Positions 32,891-42,141 of a DNA stretch of 64,000 nt are shown here, one piece after another; the first letter of the stretch is position 1; each line of letters starts with the position of its first letter. This DNA is from Lotus japonicus. Lineage: Eukaryota; Streptophyta; Magnoliopsida; Fabales; Fabaceae. The stretch lies in NCBI RefSeq assembly GCF_012489685.1, contig NC_080046.1, positions 65,983,984 to 66,047,983 on the forward strand. Direction: 5' to 3'. A program made the translations under genes and the position numbers. Below the pieces are notes generated by a model that ran no database searches, was not told the DNA's origin, and saw nothing but the letters and a program-made list of their open reading frames with translations.

Positions 32891-33294
32891 GGGGGCGTTT
32901 GTTACATGGGTATGTAAAACATTCCCGGGAATGATGGGTGTGGGAATGCAGATTCCTTTGTTTGGTATAAGATTAGGAAAAAAGATACCCAGGCATGAGA
33001 CATTCCCGGGGAAAAATTTTTAGTTCATTTCAGCAACTCAGGATTCCTGGCTTCAAGGATGACTATCTTGTATTCCCATGGGAATGGAAGTTATTTCCCA
33101 CTAACTATAATTTTTATTTCAAATTTTATATTTTTAAATATTTTAATTAAATAAATTTTAAAAACATACCTGGGAATTGAATTTATCAACCAAACACATT
33201 TTTAAAAAATGCCCGGGAATAACATTCTCATCATAATATTCCTGGGAATCCACTTACCCGGGTATGATTTTTGATAACTTGTAACAAACGCCCC
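32891..33294. mobile_element. MITE-like element with GGGGCGTTTGTTAC ends
   Basis: The left end GGGGGCGTTTGTTACATGGG and the right end, in reverse complement GGGGCGTTTGTTACAAGTT, form terminal inverted repeats of about 15 bp. The interior repeats CCCGGGAAT and ATTCCCGGG-type motifs in both orientations, so it folds extensively. Flanks TTA (left) and TAG (right) are not a perfect duplication. PIF/Harbinger or hAT affiliation is uncertain. Confidence 0.65.
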
Positions 33295-33853
33295 TAGGTT
33301 CTTGAAAGGTTAGAAAGATCTAAGCGCCCTATGATTCATCAAATATAGTGTCGACTCATATGTCAATTAAATAAGCCAAATCTACTCCAATTATTGTTAG
33401 CTATGTGATTTTATCACCGATAACAAACAACGCTAGCGGCTAGTGAGCGTACATCGTCGGCCTAGCAGATTTAATTCCACTATCTAGGAAGAAATAGTGT
33501 CAGCGTTAGGACAAACACTGATTTTTTGACACTAAATTAAAATTCAAAATAGTGTCAATTCAATTACTTTATTGTTCTCAACCAATACATCTGCACAACC
33601 TCTAATTGTAAGATAAAAACATATTTTATATGTGAAAGAATTCGATTAAATGAATATGTTAACAAAATTTATACTCATGGTGCACACGCCTTTACTCCAT
33701 TATAACCCTAATCTTAATATTTTGTATTCCGATACTTATATCAAAATTTTATTCTAATCCTTATCTTATTTTTGTAATTGATTTATTCAAACTATAAATT
33801 ATATTTAAAAAGTGTGCTTCTCTTAATGGGAAAAAGTACAAATGTGGGTGATA
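33295..33853. other. Intergenic, nothing recognised
   Basis: AT-rich spacer before the PIF/Harbinger pair. It contains a short direct echo (AGTGTCAGCG and AATAGTGTCAATTC motifs) but no gene. Confidence 0.4.
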
Positions 33854-33856
33854 TTA

Positions 33857-35314
33857 GACCATCCACAATGGATGGTTGAATCCTTTGTTGAAATGTGTTT
33901 GATTGTGTTTAATAGGTTTAGTGGTTTGTTGAAATTGGTTGAAAGGGGAGAGAGAAGGTGATTTTGTTGAAAAAATTAAACATGTTGAAACAGCCTGCGG
34001 TGTGCCACGTGGCGCAAGGCCAGTGGCCACCGCAGGCGCGTGGCCTGCACGCCCAGACAAGGCGCGTGACGCGCCAGGGGAGAGAGAGAAAAATTTTCAG
34101 GCCCTGCCACGTGGCTGCTTCTGGTTGGTCCGTCCGGATTTCGTTTTTCCTTATCTTTTGAACTCAATTATTTCATAAAAAAAAATATTTTCTGAAAAAA
34201 AAAATTATACCAAAATTCATGATTTTTTTTTCTCTATAAATAGAGACTTGGTTCGTTTGATTTGGACACAGAAAAAAAAACCAAGTTTTTTCACTCTCTT
34301 ATTATCTCTCTCACCATCTTATTTATCTATCTATTAGCATTTGTATTGAAATGGATCCCAACAATCCCCATTTCAACACCCAGAATTCTTCAAACAACCC
34401 ATTTTACAACCAAAACCACAACAACTATGAAGATCCAAATCAAATTTCTTACCAACATCCTCAAAATCCCACCAATTATCAAGTCCCACATCAATTGTTC
34501 AACCAACGTCCTCAAAATCCAAACTATTATCAAGTCCCCCATCAATTCTCCAACCAACGTCCTCGAAATCCAAACTATTATCCAGATCCGAATCAATATT
34601 CGTACCAACCTCCTCAAAACATACAAAATTTTAATCAGTCATCAATTGTTCCAAACTCTCATCCATCTTATGGATCTGTGAGATATTCATCTCAAACACC
34701 TCAGTCTAGTGGTTATATGCCAGTGGTTCCTGAAAATGTTCCGAGTGTTGATGTAGCGGAATTTCCGGAATTTTCAACACAAGTCAATCTTGGTGGCGGG
34801 TCAGCTGATAATGAAGTCAATGAAATCACTCCTAAGAGCAAAAAAACCCATTTACCCGCATGGAACACTGCACAAAATCTAGTGCTAATTAGTGGGTGGA
34901 TTAATTGCGGAACAAACAGTGTTGTCGGAAGAAACCAGAAAGGAGAAACATTTTGGAGAGATATTGCTGAGTATTGTAATGAGCATTGCTCATTCGATCC
35001 TCCGCGCGATTGGGTTGCCTGCCGACCAAGTGTTTATTGTTTTAATTTAATTTAAATCGATAATTGTAATTTTATGTAATTATAAAAACAAAAATATAAA
35101 ATTAAATAAAAATGTGAAATAAAAAAGTGGTGGGGTAGGGTGAGTGGTGAGTGGTGGGGTAGGGTGTTGAGAGTTAAACAAAACCATTGGAGTGGGTAAT
35201 TGTTGAAAGTTTGTTGAATTGGAGAGAGAAGATGATGTGGAGTGTTGGGAAGAGAAAAAGTGGGGTAGAAAAGGGTTAAACAAAACATTTTTTGTTTAAC
35301 CACTGTGGATGGTC
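33857..35314 (+). mobile_element. PIF/Harbinger internal-deletion derivative, 1458 bp
   Basis: Ends GACCATCCACAATGG and CCACTGTGGATGGTC form the terminal inverted repeat, flanked on both sides by TTA (33854-33856 and 35315-35317). Left 1.16 kb and right 0.28 kb are nearly identical to the autonomous element at 35336-39592. The middle, including most of the SANT region of ORF1, its C terminus and the whole transposase, is missing. The junction lies near 35025, with about two filler bases between GCCTGCCGA and AAGTGTTTATTG. It keeps the promoter (TATAAATAG at 34235-34243) and an in-frame truncated ORF1 (34351-35055). Confidence 0.95.
34351..35055 (+). pseudogene. Truncated PIF ORF1 in the deletion derivative
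   Basis: The first roughly 225 residues match the ORF1 of the neighbouring autonomous copy with few substitutions (for example KTHLPAWNTA against KAHLPAWNTP). The deletion junction then replaces the rest with PSVYCFNLI and a stop. The SANT/Myb-like domain is cut in its last third and the basic, coiled-coil C terminus is absent. If expressed it might compete with full ORF1, but this is speculation. Confidence 0.9.
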
Positions 35315-35335
35315 TTATAATTAGGTGAAAGCTCA
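35315..35335. other. Target duplications and 15-bp-scale spacer between two PIF elements
   Basis: TTA (35315-35317) closes the first element, and TCA (35333-35335) opens the second. Fifteen bases lie between these duplications, 18 between TTA and the second element's first base. The distinct duplications show two separate insertion events at nearly the same place. Confidence 0.85.
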
Positions 35336-35472
35336 GACCATCCACAATGGATGGTTGAAAGTGTTGTTGAATTGTGTTGAATTGTGTTTAATAGGTTTAA
35401 TGGTTTGTTGAAGTTGGTTGAAAGAGGAGAGAGAGGGAGAAAATGTTGAAGATTTTCAACAAAAAAAAGGAG

Positions 35473-35561
35473 CCTGCGGTGTGCCACGTGGCGCAAGGCC
35501 AGTGGCCACCGCAGGCGCGTGGCCTGCACGCCCAGACAAGGCGCGTGACGCGCCTTGTCTG
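35473..35561. repeat. GC-rich palindromic subterminal region of PIF element
   Basis: CCTGCGGTG (35473-35481) is inverted as CACCGCAGG (35507-35515), with GCCACGTGGC-type palindromes between. A perfect palindrome at 35533-35561 has 14-base arms (CAGACAAGGCGCGT and its complement) around one central base. The deletion derivative has the first inverted pair (33994-34036) but has lost the right part of the second palindrome. Such structures could be transposase-binding or hairpin sites. Confidence 0.85.
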
Positions 35562-35721
35562 CAGGGGAGAGAGAGAAAAATTGTCATGCCCTGCCACGTG
35601 GCTGCTTCTGGTTGGTCCGTCCGGATTTCGTTTTTCCTTATCTTTTGAACTCAATTATTTCATAAAAAAAAATATTTTCTGAAAAAAAAAATTATACCAA
35701 AATTCATGATTTTTTTTTCTC

Positions 35722-35730
35722 TATAAATAG
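35722..35730 (+). promoter_or_regulatory. Candidate TATA box for PIF ORF1
   Basis: TATAAATAG lies about 108 bp before the ORF1 ATG. The same motif is present in the derivative at 34235-34243. Position and sequence suit a core promoter within the element. Confidence 0.65.
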
Positions 35731-35837
35731 AGACTTGGTTCGTTTGATTTGGACACAGAAAAAAAAACCAAGTTTTTTCACTCTCTTATTATCTCTCTCA
35801 CCATCTTATTTATCTATCTATTAGCATTTGTATTGAA

Positions 35838-37112
35838 ATGGATCCCAACAATCCCCATTTCAACACCCAGAATTCTTCAAACAACCCATTTTACAACCAA
35901 AACCACAACAACTATGAAGATCCAAATCAAATTTCTTACCAACATCCTCAAAATCCCACCAATTATCAAGTCCCACATCAATTGTTCAACCAACGTCCTC
36001 AAAATCCAAACTATTATCAAGTCCCCCATCAATTCTCCAACCAACGTCCTCGAAATCCAAACTATTATCCAGATCCGAATCAATATTCGTACCAACCTCC
36101 TCAAAACATACAAAATTTTAACCAGTCATCAATTGTTCCAAACTCTCATCCATCTTATGGATCTGTGAGATATTCATCTCAAACACCTCAGTCTAGTGGT
36201 TATATGCCAGTGGTTCCTGAAAATGTTCCGAGTGTTGATGTAGCGGAATTTCCGGAATTTTCAACACAAGTCAATCTTGGTGGCGGGTCAGCTGATAATG
36301 AAGTCAATGAAATCACTCCTAAGAGCAAAAAAGCCCATTTACCCGCATGGAACACTCCACAAAATCTAGTGCTAATTAGTGGGTGGATTAATTGCGGAAC
36401 AAACAGTGTTGTCGGAAGAAACCAGAAAGGAGAAACATTTTGGAGAGATATCGCTGAGTATTGTAATGAGCATTGCTCATTCGATCCTCCGCGCGATTGG
36501 GTTGCCTGCCGAAACCGTTGGAATTATATGAACACAAGACTGGGTAAATGGATTGGCGCTTATGATAGCGCTAAGCGTGAGCATCGAAGCGGTTGGTCGG
36601 AGGATGATGTTATCGCAAGAGCGCAGGAATTATACGCAAGTGGGAAGATTGGTCAATTTACTTTGATGGAAGAATGGCGCGTTCTCCGTGATCAACCACG
36701 TTTTTGTAGTCAGGTAGGAGGAAATAGTGGCTCGAGAAGTAGTGGATCTAAGAGATCACACGACAGTGATGCAAGTGGCTCAAACTCTATAGGATCAATT
36801 CCTCGTCCAATGGGTAGGGAGGCAGCTAAAAAAAAGAGTAAAAAGAAAATTAGAGAAGATGCTGACGAGGTGGTGGACAAAGAGTGGGATTCTTATATCC
36901 ATTTCAAGGAGAAAGAGCTTGAAAAATTGGAAAAGATAGCATTGGTGCAAGCAGAGACTAACGAATTGATGAAAGAGAAGACTAATGCGATGAAAGAGAA
37001 GACTAATGCTAAGAAAGTTAGTATGTATCTAAAGCTAACTTCGGAAGAGCATCTCAGTGACCGTAAGAAAGAGTTGTTAGAGCAGTTGTCCAAAGAGCTA
37101 TTTGGAAATTAA
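35838..37112 (+). CDS. PIF/Harbinger ORF1, SANT/Myb-like DNA-binding protein, 424 aa
   Basis: In this superfamily a second protein with a Myb/SANT-like domain helps carry the transposase to DNA and the nucleus. Seen: an Asn/Pro/Gln/Tyr-rich N-terminal third with repeated NPNYYQVPHQ-like phrases; a SANT/Myb-like domain at about residues 170-255 with the tryptophan spacing W..P...LISGW, ETFWRDIAEY and CRNRWNYMN; a basic patch (KKKSKKKIRED); and a Lys/Glu-rich C terminus, likely a coiled coil, of the kind annotated as NAM-associated. It is open from ATG to TAA with no disruption. The first ATG follows the TATA box at a normal distance. Many plant annotations mislabel such ORFs as glutathione S-transferase T3-like. 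Confidence 0.9.
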   Translation: MDPNNPHFNTQNSSNNPFYNQNHNNYEDPNQISYQHPQNPTNYQVPHQLFNQRPQNPNYYQVPHQFSNQRPRNPNYYPDPNQYSYQPPQNIQNFNQSSIVPNSHPSYGSVRYSSQTPQSSGYMPVVPENVPSVDVAEFPEFSTQVNLGGGSADNEVNEITPKSKKAHLPAWNTPQNLVLISGWINCGTNSVVGRNQKGETFWRDIAEYCNEHCSFDPPRDWVACRNRWNYMNTRLGKWIGAYDSAKREHRSGWSEDDVIARAQELYASGKIGQFTLMEEWRVLRDQPRFCSQVGGNSGSRSSGSKRSHDSDASGSNSIGSIPRPMGREAAKKKSKKKIREDADEVVDKEWDSYIHFKEKELEKLEKIALVQAETNELMKEKTNAMKEKTNAKKVSMYLKLTSEEHLSDRKKELLEQLSKELFGN

Positions 37113-37781
37113 TTTCAAGCGAGTCTTTGTCTGTAATCGGTCAAACTTGTCAGTGGTGTGAAGTCTGTAGTGTTTGCTTTAATGTTTGCTTTAATGTTTG
37201 CTTTAATAATTTTCAAGTGGTGACAGCTATGTAATGTTTGCTTTAATGTATGGGTAACTGTGTTTGAATATGTGCCACTCAATTCGAATCTTGTCCTTTT
37301 CCGATAATTAACTCTGGTTGATAACTTATTTCAAATCCACCAGTGGTGTCAAGTCTGTAGTGTTTGCTTTAATAATTTGCCCGTGGTGTTAGGTCAGTAG
37401 TGTTTGGCTTTTATGATTCTCGGGTAACTGTGTTTGAATATGTGCCACTCAATTCGAATCTTGTCCTTTTCCGATAATTAACTCTGGTTGATAACTTATT
37501 TCAAATCCACCAGTGGTGTCAAGTCTGTAGTGTTTGCTTTAATAATTTGCCCGTGGTGTTAGGTCAGTAGTGTTTGGCTTTTATGATTCTCGGGTAACTG
37601 TGTTTGAATATGTGCCACTCAATTCGAATCTTGTCCTTTTCCGATAATTAACTCTGGTTGATAACTTATTTCAAATCCGGCACTCAACCACCATTCAATG
37701 TACCTACTTATATGGACTCATAGCTCCATTGATGTATCAATATCCCAAATCTCTTCCAATCTACTTCAAATTTCACAAAAA
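37113..37781 (+). repeat. 170-bp tandem repeat between ORF1 and transposase
   Basis: The phrase GTGTTTGAATATGTGCCACT recurs at about 37260, 37430 and 37600, giving a 170-bp period over about 2.4 near-identical copies (about 37240-37678). It occupies the spacer between the two ORFs. A shorter repeat (TAATGTTTGCTT) precedes it at 37178-37245. It could hold terminator and promoter sequences for the two genes or be neutral expansion. Confidence 0.9.
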
Positions 37782-39074
37782 ATGGATCCATCTGAGTGTC
37801 CTTTTGATCTTGCAGCATACATTCAAAATAGTCAAATTGAAGAAGCTTATGTACTCAACCGATTTAGAGAGCGTCGAAGAAAAATTCGAGAAGATGCTGC
37901 ACCTCGTAGTAGAAAATATCTCGGTAGAGATCATACAGCGGCAAACCAGATGCTAATTGGCGACTACTTTGCCAATGAGCCTACATATGACGATGCAATG
38001 TTTCGTCGTCGGTACCGGATGCAAAAGCATCTTTTCCTTCGAATCGTTGATGACCTTTCAAGTAGTGATAACTACTTCACCCAACGCGTTGATGCAGCCA
38101 ATAAACAAGGTATATCACCCTTAGCAAAATGTACCACAGCAATGCGAATGTTAGCATATGGTGTGGCAGCAGATGCGGTCGATGAGTACATCAAAATTGG
38201 AGGTACTACAGCATTGGAGTGTTTACGTAGATTCTGTAAAGGAATCATACGATTGTATGAGCAACAGTACCTGAGAGCACCAACCCAAGAAGACCTGCAA
38301 AGGATATTACATGCTAATGACATGCGGGGGTTCCCAGGCATGATCGGGAGTATTGACTGCATGCACTGGGAGTGGAAAAATTGTCCTAAAGCATGGGAAG
38401 GTCAATTTACTAGAGGGGATAAGGGAACCACAACAGTTATTCTTGAAGCAGTTGCAACTTATGACCTATGGATCTGGCATGCCTTTTTTGGATGTCCTGG
38501 AACGTTGAACGACATAAACGTTCTAGATCGGTCACCAGTGTTTGATGACGTGGAACAGGGAAAGACTCCAGCTGTGAATTTCGTTGTGAATCAACGTCCC
38601 TATAATATGGCATACTATCTAGCCGATGGTATCTATCCTTCTTATCCAACTTTCATCAAAACGATTAGACTTCCTCAAAGTGAACCCGATAAGTTATTTG
38701 CAAAAGTTCAGGAGGGATGTCGGAAGGACATCGAACGTGCATTTGGAGTTCTTCAAGCTCGTTTTCAAATCATCCGTGAACCAGCTCGCTTGTGGGACAT
38801 AGATGACTTGAGTATCATTATGAGGTCATGCATCATATTACATAATATGATTGTCGAGGATGAACGAGATACATATGCTCAACGTTGGACCGATTTTGAG
38901 CAATCTGGGGAAGGTGGATCTAGTACACAGCAACCATACTCGACCGAGGTTTTACCCGCTTTTGCAAATCATGTGCGTGCTAGATCCGAGTTGCGTGATT
39001 CAAATGTTCATCATGAACTGCAAGCAGATCTAGTGAAGCACATCTGGGCAAAGTTTGGAATGTCTCAGGATTGA
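37782..39074 (+). CDS. PIF/Harbinger transposase (DDE_Tnp4 type), 430 aa
   Basis: This nuclease cuts and joins the element's ends. I start at the ATG at 37782 (MDPSECPFDL); an upstream in-frame ATG at 37698 would add 28 residues lacking family character. Seen: an N-terminal helical region with RERRRKIRED and FRRRYRM; then the catalytic core with Asp192 (GSIDCMHWEW), Asp244 (GTLNDINVL), Asp282 (LADGIYP) and Glu318 (KDIERAFG). Asp192, one of the two middle aspartates and Glu318 form the DDE triad. The HNMIVEDE segment near residue 364 is also typical. Length and motif order match plant PIF transposases, and there is no frameshift or stop. Together with ORF1 this copy could be active. Confidence 0.93.
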   Translation: MDPSECPFDLAAYIQNSQIEEAYVLNRFRERRRKIREDAAPRSRKYLGRDHTAANQMLIGDYFANEPTYDDAMFRRRYRMQKHLFLRIVDDLSSSDNYFTQRVDAANKQGISPLAKCTTAMRMLAYGVAADAVDEYIKIGGTTALECLRRFCKGIIRLYEQQYLRAPTQEDLQRILHANDMRGFPGMIGSIDCMHWEWKNCPKAWEGQFTRGDKGTTTVILEAVATYDLWIWHAFFGCPGTLNDINVLDRSPVFDDVEQGKTPAVNFVVNQRPYNMAYYLADGIYPSYPTFIKTIRLPQSEPDKLFAKVQEGCRKDIERAFGVLQARFQIIREPARLWDIDDLSIIMRSCIILHNMIVEDERDTYAQRWTDFEQSGEGGSSTQQPYSTEVLPAFANHVRARSELRDSNVHHELQADLVKHIWAKFGMSQD

Positions 39075-39592
39075 AGATGATTTGTATCGTACTATTTACG
39101 TTATTTGTGTGTTGTGTGCTTAGTTTTTCCTTGTCTTGCATTTTAAGATATTGTGTGCTTAGTTTGTTGTCTTGCATTTTATTTTAAGAAAATAAAATAA
39201 ATTCTTGTATGCTTAGTTTGTTGTCTTGCGTTTTAAGTTAAGAAAAAAAAAATTATAGTCTATATTTTAAAAAAAAAGTCTATATTTAAAAAAAATAAAA
39301 TCGTTAAGTGTTTATTGTTTTAATTTAATTTAAATCGATAATTGTAATTTTATGTAATTATAAAAACAAAAATATAAAATTAAATAAAAATGTGAAATAA
39401 AAAAGTGGTGGGGTAGGGTGAGTGGTGAGTGGTGGGGTAGGGTGTTGAGAGTTAAACAAAACCATTGGAGTGGGTAATTGTTGAAAGTTTGTTGAATTGG
39501 AGAGAGAAGATGATGTGGAGTGTTGGGAAGAGAAAAAGTGGGGTAGAAAAGGGTTAAACAAAACATTTTTTGTTTAACCATTGTGGATGGTC

Positions 39593-40281
39593 TCAGGGAG
39601 TAGAAGAACCGGTCCTCTTCCAAACCTCACTATTTATTCACCATACTACCCTTCACTGGGACACGCGTTTCCCTTAAAGCCACGCGCTGCGCGTACATTC
39701 TCACCTCCTCCATAAACCGCCACTTTGACCCCATCCACGTCATCAATGTAGGCCCACACCCCTGTTAAAAAAACCCCTAAATGCACGACACATTCACACG
39801 AAATTAACTTCAAACTAAACTCCAAATCAAAACACCACCTCCTCCATCCTCCGGCTGAAAAACCTCCACGTGTTAGTACACCAGAATCTCCACCGTCCGT
39901 GCCAGATCACGCGGTCAGTTTTCTGGACTGCCGAGAAATCAACGCGAACCGTTGGATCATCAATCAACGGTGGAGAAAGCTTCCCGAAGCAACCACGGGC
40001 AGATCTCATCGCCTTTAAGAAGCGACCCAAGTTCTCTTTTGTTCATCGCTCAGAACAGGGTAAGGGAAAGAAATTCCAAACCCTCACAATTTTCTCTTCA
40101 GATCCCAAATCTCTGTTACCACGGCGGCGCGTGCGTGTTTTATACGGCGCGTGAGGGTGTGTAAGCGCGTGGTGTGAAGTGTAGAGCTGAGTTATGCTTT
40201 GTATGAGCTGCATTTGGGAATTCATGCCGGAGCTACGCCGGAATCGAAATCTCACCGTACGGCCGTGATTTCTGCTCCTCC
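39593..40281 (+). promoter_or_regulatory. GTE promoter and 5' leader
   Basis: About 690 bp between the PIF element and the GTE start codon, more GC-rich than typical intergenic DNA here. No clear TATA box. The leader contains a complete 24-codon upstream ORF (40194-40268), listed separately. The PIF insertion must have replaced or displaced whatever lay further upstream. Confidence 0.5.
40194..40268 (+). CDS. Upstream ORF in the GTE leader, 24 aa
   Basis: An ATG at 40194 starts a frame MLCMSCIWEFMPELRRNR... that ends at TGA 40266-40268, only 13 bases before the main ATG at 40282. It holds three in-frame ATGs. An upstream frame so close to the main start would be expected to lower translation of the bromodomain protein unless it is skipped. 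Whether the peptide is conserved is not known to me. Confidence 0.5.
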   Translation: MLCMSCIWEFMPELRRNRNLTVRP

Positions 40282-42141
40282 ATGGCTTCCGCCGTCATAG
40301 CCAACCGGAACGAACCCAATTGGCCACAGCATAGAGGCGGTGGAGCGGGATTCATGGGAAAACTACCATTCTCTAACCCTAACCCTAAAATTGGGAACGG
40401 GAAGAGGACGACTCAATCGGCGTCCGATGATGCTTCCTCCATCAACCGGCGACCGGCGTCGACGAACGACAACATCTTCAATCTCAATCACAATCACAAT
40501 CACTCCCAATACGTGACGTTCAACTTGGCGTCGTACACGAAGAAGGAGCTCCACGACCTCAAAATTCGCCTCCGATCGGAGCTCGAACAGGTTCGGAGGC
40601 TCAAGAGCAGAATCGAGTCCGGGGAGTTTCAGCTGCCGAAGAAATCGGCGGGGAGCAAGAAGGTTTCCGGCAACAAGCGTCCCTTGCCGGTGAAGGATTT
40701 CAAACGATCGCATTTGGAGGTTGCGAGCTTGATGAAGAGCTGCGTGCAGGTTTTGCAGAAGCTTATGAAGCACAAGCATGGGTGGATCTTCAATGTTCCC
40801 GTTGATGCTGTTGGAATGGGTCTTCATGATTACTACGAGATCATCAAGAAACCCATGGATCTGGGTACGGTGAAAGCGAATCTCTCGAAGAACGTGTACG
40901 CTACGCCTGAGGAATTTGCATCGGATGTGAGATTGACGTTCAACAATGCACTGACTTATAACCCTAAGGGCCACGATGTGTACACCATGGCGGAGCAGCT
41001 TCTGGTGAGGTTCGAGGAGCTGTATCGCCCCTTGCAGGAGAAATTCGAGGATTGTTTGAGGCAGGAGCGCGATTTTGACGAGGAATTGCAGGCGAGTTCA
41101 TGGAACCACATTGAGCCGGAGAGGGAGAGGGAGAGGGTAAAGAAGAAGGAGAAGCCGGTGAAGGCGGTGATCCCTCCTCCTGTGAAATTGCAGCAAGAGC
41201 CTGTTCCGCAGCCGCCACCTATGCAGCAGCAGCAGCCGCCTGCAAGTTCTTCAAACCCTCCGTTAGTGCAGTCTCCAGTGCGCACACCTTCACCAATGCG
41301 AGCTCCTCCAGTGAAGCATGTGAAGCAACCGAAACCGAAGGCCAAGGATCCGAATAAGAGGGACATGAATCTTGAGGAGAAGCACAAGCTGGGGCTTGGG
41401 TTGCAGAGTTTACCATCAGAGAAAATGGAGCAGGTGGTGCAGATTATAAAGAAGAGGAATGGGCATTTGAAGCAAGATGGGGATGAGATTGAGCTGGATA
41501 TTGAGGCTGTTGACAATGAGACCCTTTGGGAGCTTGATCGATTGGTGACAAATTGGAAGAAGATGATGAGCAAGATTAAGCGGCAGGCACTGTTAGACAA
41601 TCTGAATCCCAATGTAGCATCAAACAAAGACAATGGGGTAAAATCTCTCCTTGTTTATTCACTTGTCTGATTATATTGGGTTTGCTAAGTTAGATTTAGA
41701 GTGAAGTATAAGTGATTGCCATATGCTAATGTTGCTGCTTTGTTATGATTCAATTGACAGGAATTGCCCGCTTGCGATAAAGTTGAACCAGCACCAGTTG
41801 AGGTGGTGAAAAAGCCAAAGAAAGTGGAAGCAGCAGGGGATGAGGATGTAGACATTGGCGACGAGATGCCAATGAGTGAGTTTCCCCCAGTAGAGATTGA
41901 GAAAGACAAAGATGTCGCTGCAGGCCACGCGAGTAGTAGTTCTGGTAGCTCGAGCAGTTCAAGCAGTGGTTCCTCGTCATCTAGTGGTATTGAATCTGTT
42001 TCTAGCAGGCCTTGGTTTTGAAGATAAAACCATTTTTCCTGCCAGGAACAAAATTTCTTATCAAGTTTGATCCCTATTGCAGATTCGGATTCGGGGAGTT
42101 CCTCAGGGAGTGATTCTGAAGCAGACAACGGACAATCATAG
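40282..42141 (+). CDS. GTE-family BET-like bromodomain/NET protein, 546 aa, 3 exons
   Basis: Plant GTE proteins bind acetylated histones and regulate transcription in the nucleus. Exons 40282-41637, 41761-41986 and 42083-42141 sum to 1641 nt with intact frame. Seen: an N-terminal region with a KKELHDLKIRLRSELEQVRRL helix (about 87-108); the bromodomain at about 143-255 with WIFNVPVDAVG, YYEIIKKPMDLGTV and the acetyl-lysine-contacting Asn227 (TYNPKGHDVY); a Pro/Gln-rich linker; a NET domain at about 360-440 (LSLEEKHKLG-like, IELDIEAVDNETLWEL); and a Ser/Asp-rich tail ending DSEADNGQS. The best matches from memory are Arabidopsis GTE2 and GTE7. Intron 2 ends in a standard AG at 42081-42082. It is convergent with POL5. 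Confidence 0.93.

Larger units (their letters stand above)
35336..39592 (+). mobile_element. Apparently autonomous PIF/Harbinger element, 4257 bp
   Basis: Ends GACCATCCACAATGG (35336) and CCATTGTGGATGGTC (ending 39592) are perfect 15-bp terminal inverted repeats, flanked by TCA (35333-35335 and 39593-39595). Inside, in the same orientation, are a structured GC-rich subterminal region (35470-35565), TATAAATAG at 35722-35730, intact ORF1, a 170-bp tandem repeat, and intact transposase. Both proteins needed for transposition in this superfamily are therefore present. The right end lies about 690 bp before the GTE start codon. Confidence 0.93.

Noticed and set aside
40377..40389. CCCTAACCCTAAA resembling plant telomere repeat
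   Set aside because: Under two units, within the GTE coding exon. Too short to be interstitial telomeric DNA.
40956..41633. Minus-strand 225-codon ORF opposite the GTE gene
   Set aside because: Antisense shadow of exon 1. Ser/Cys-rich with no recognisable motif.
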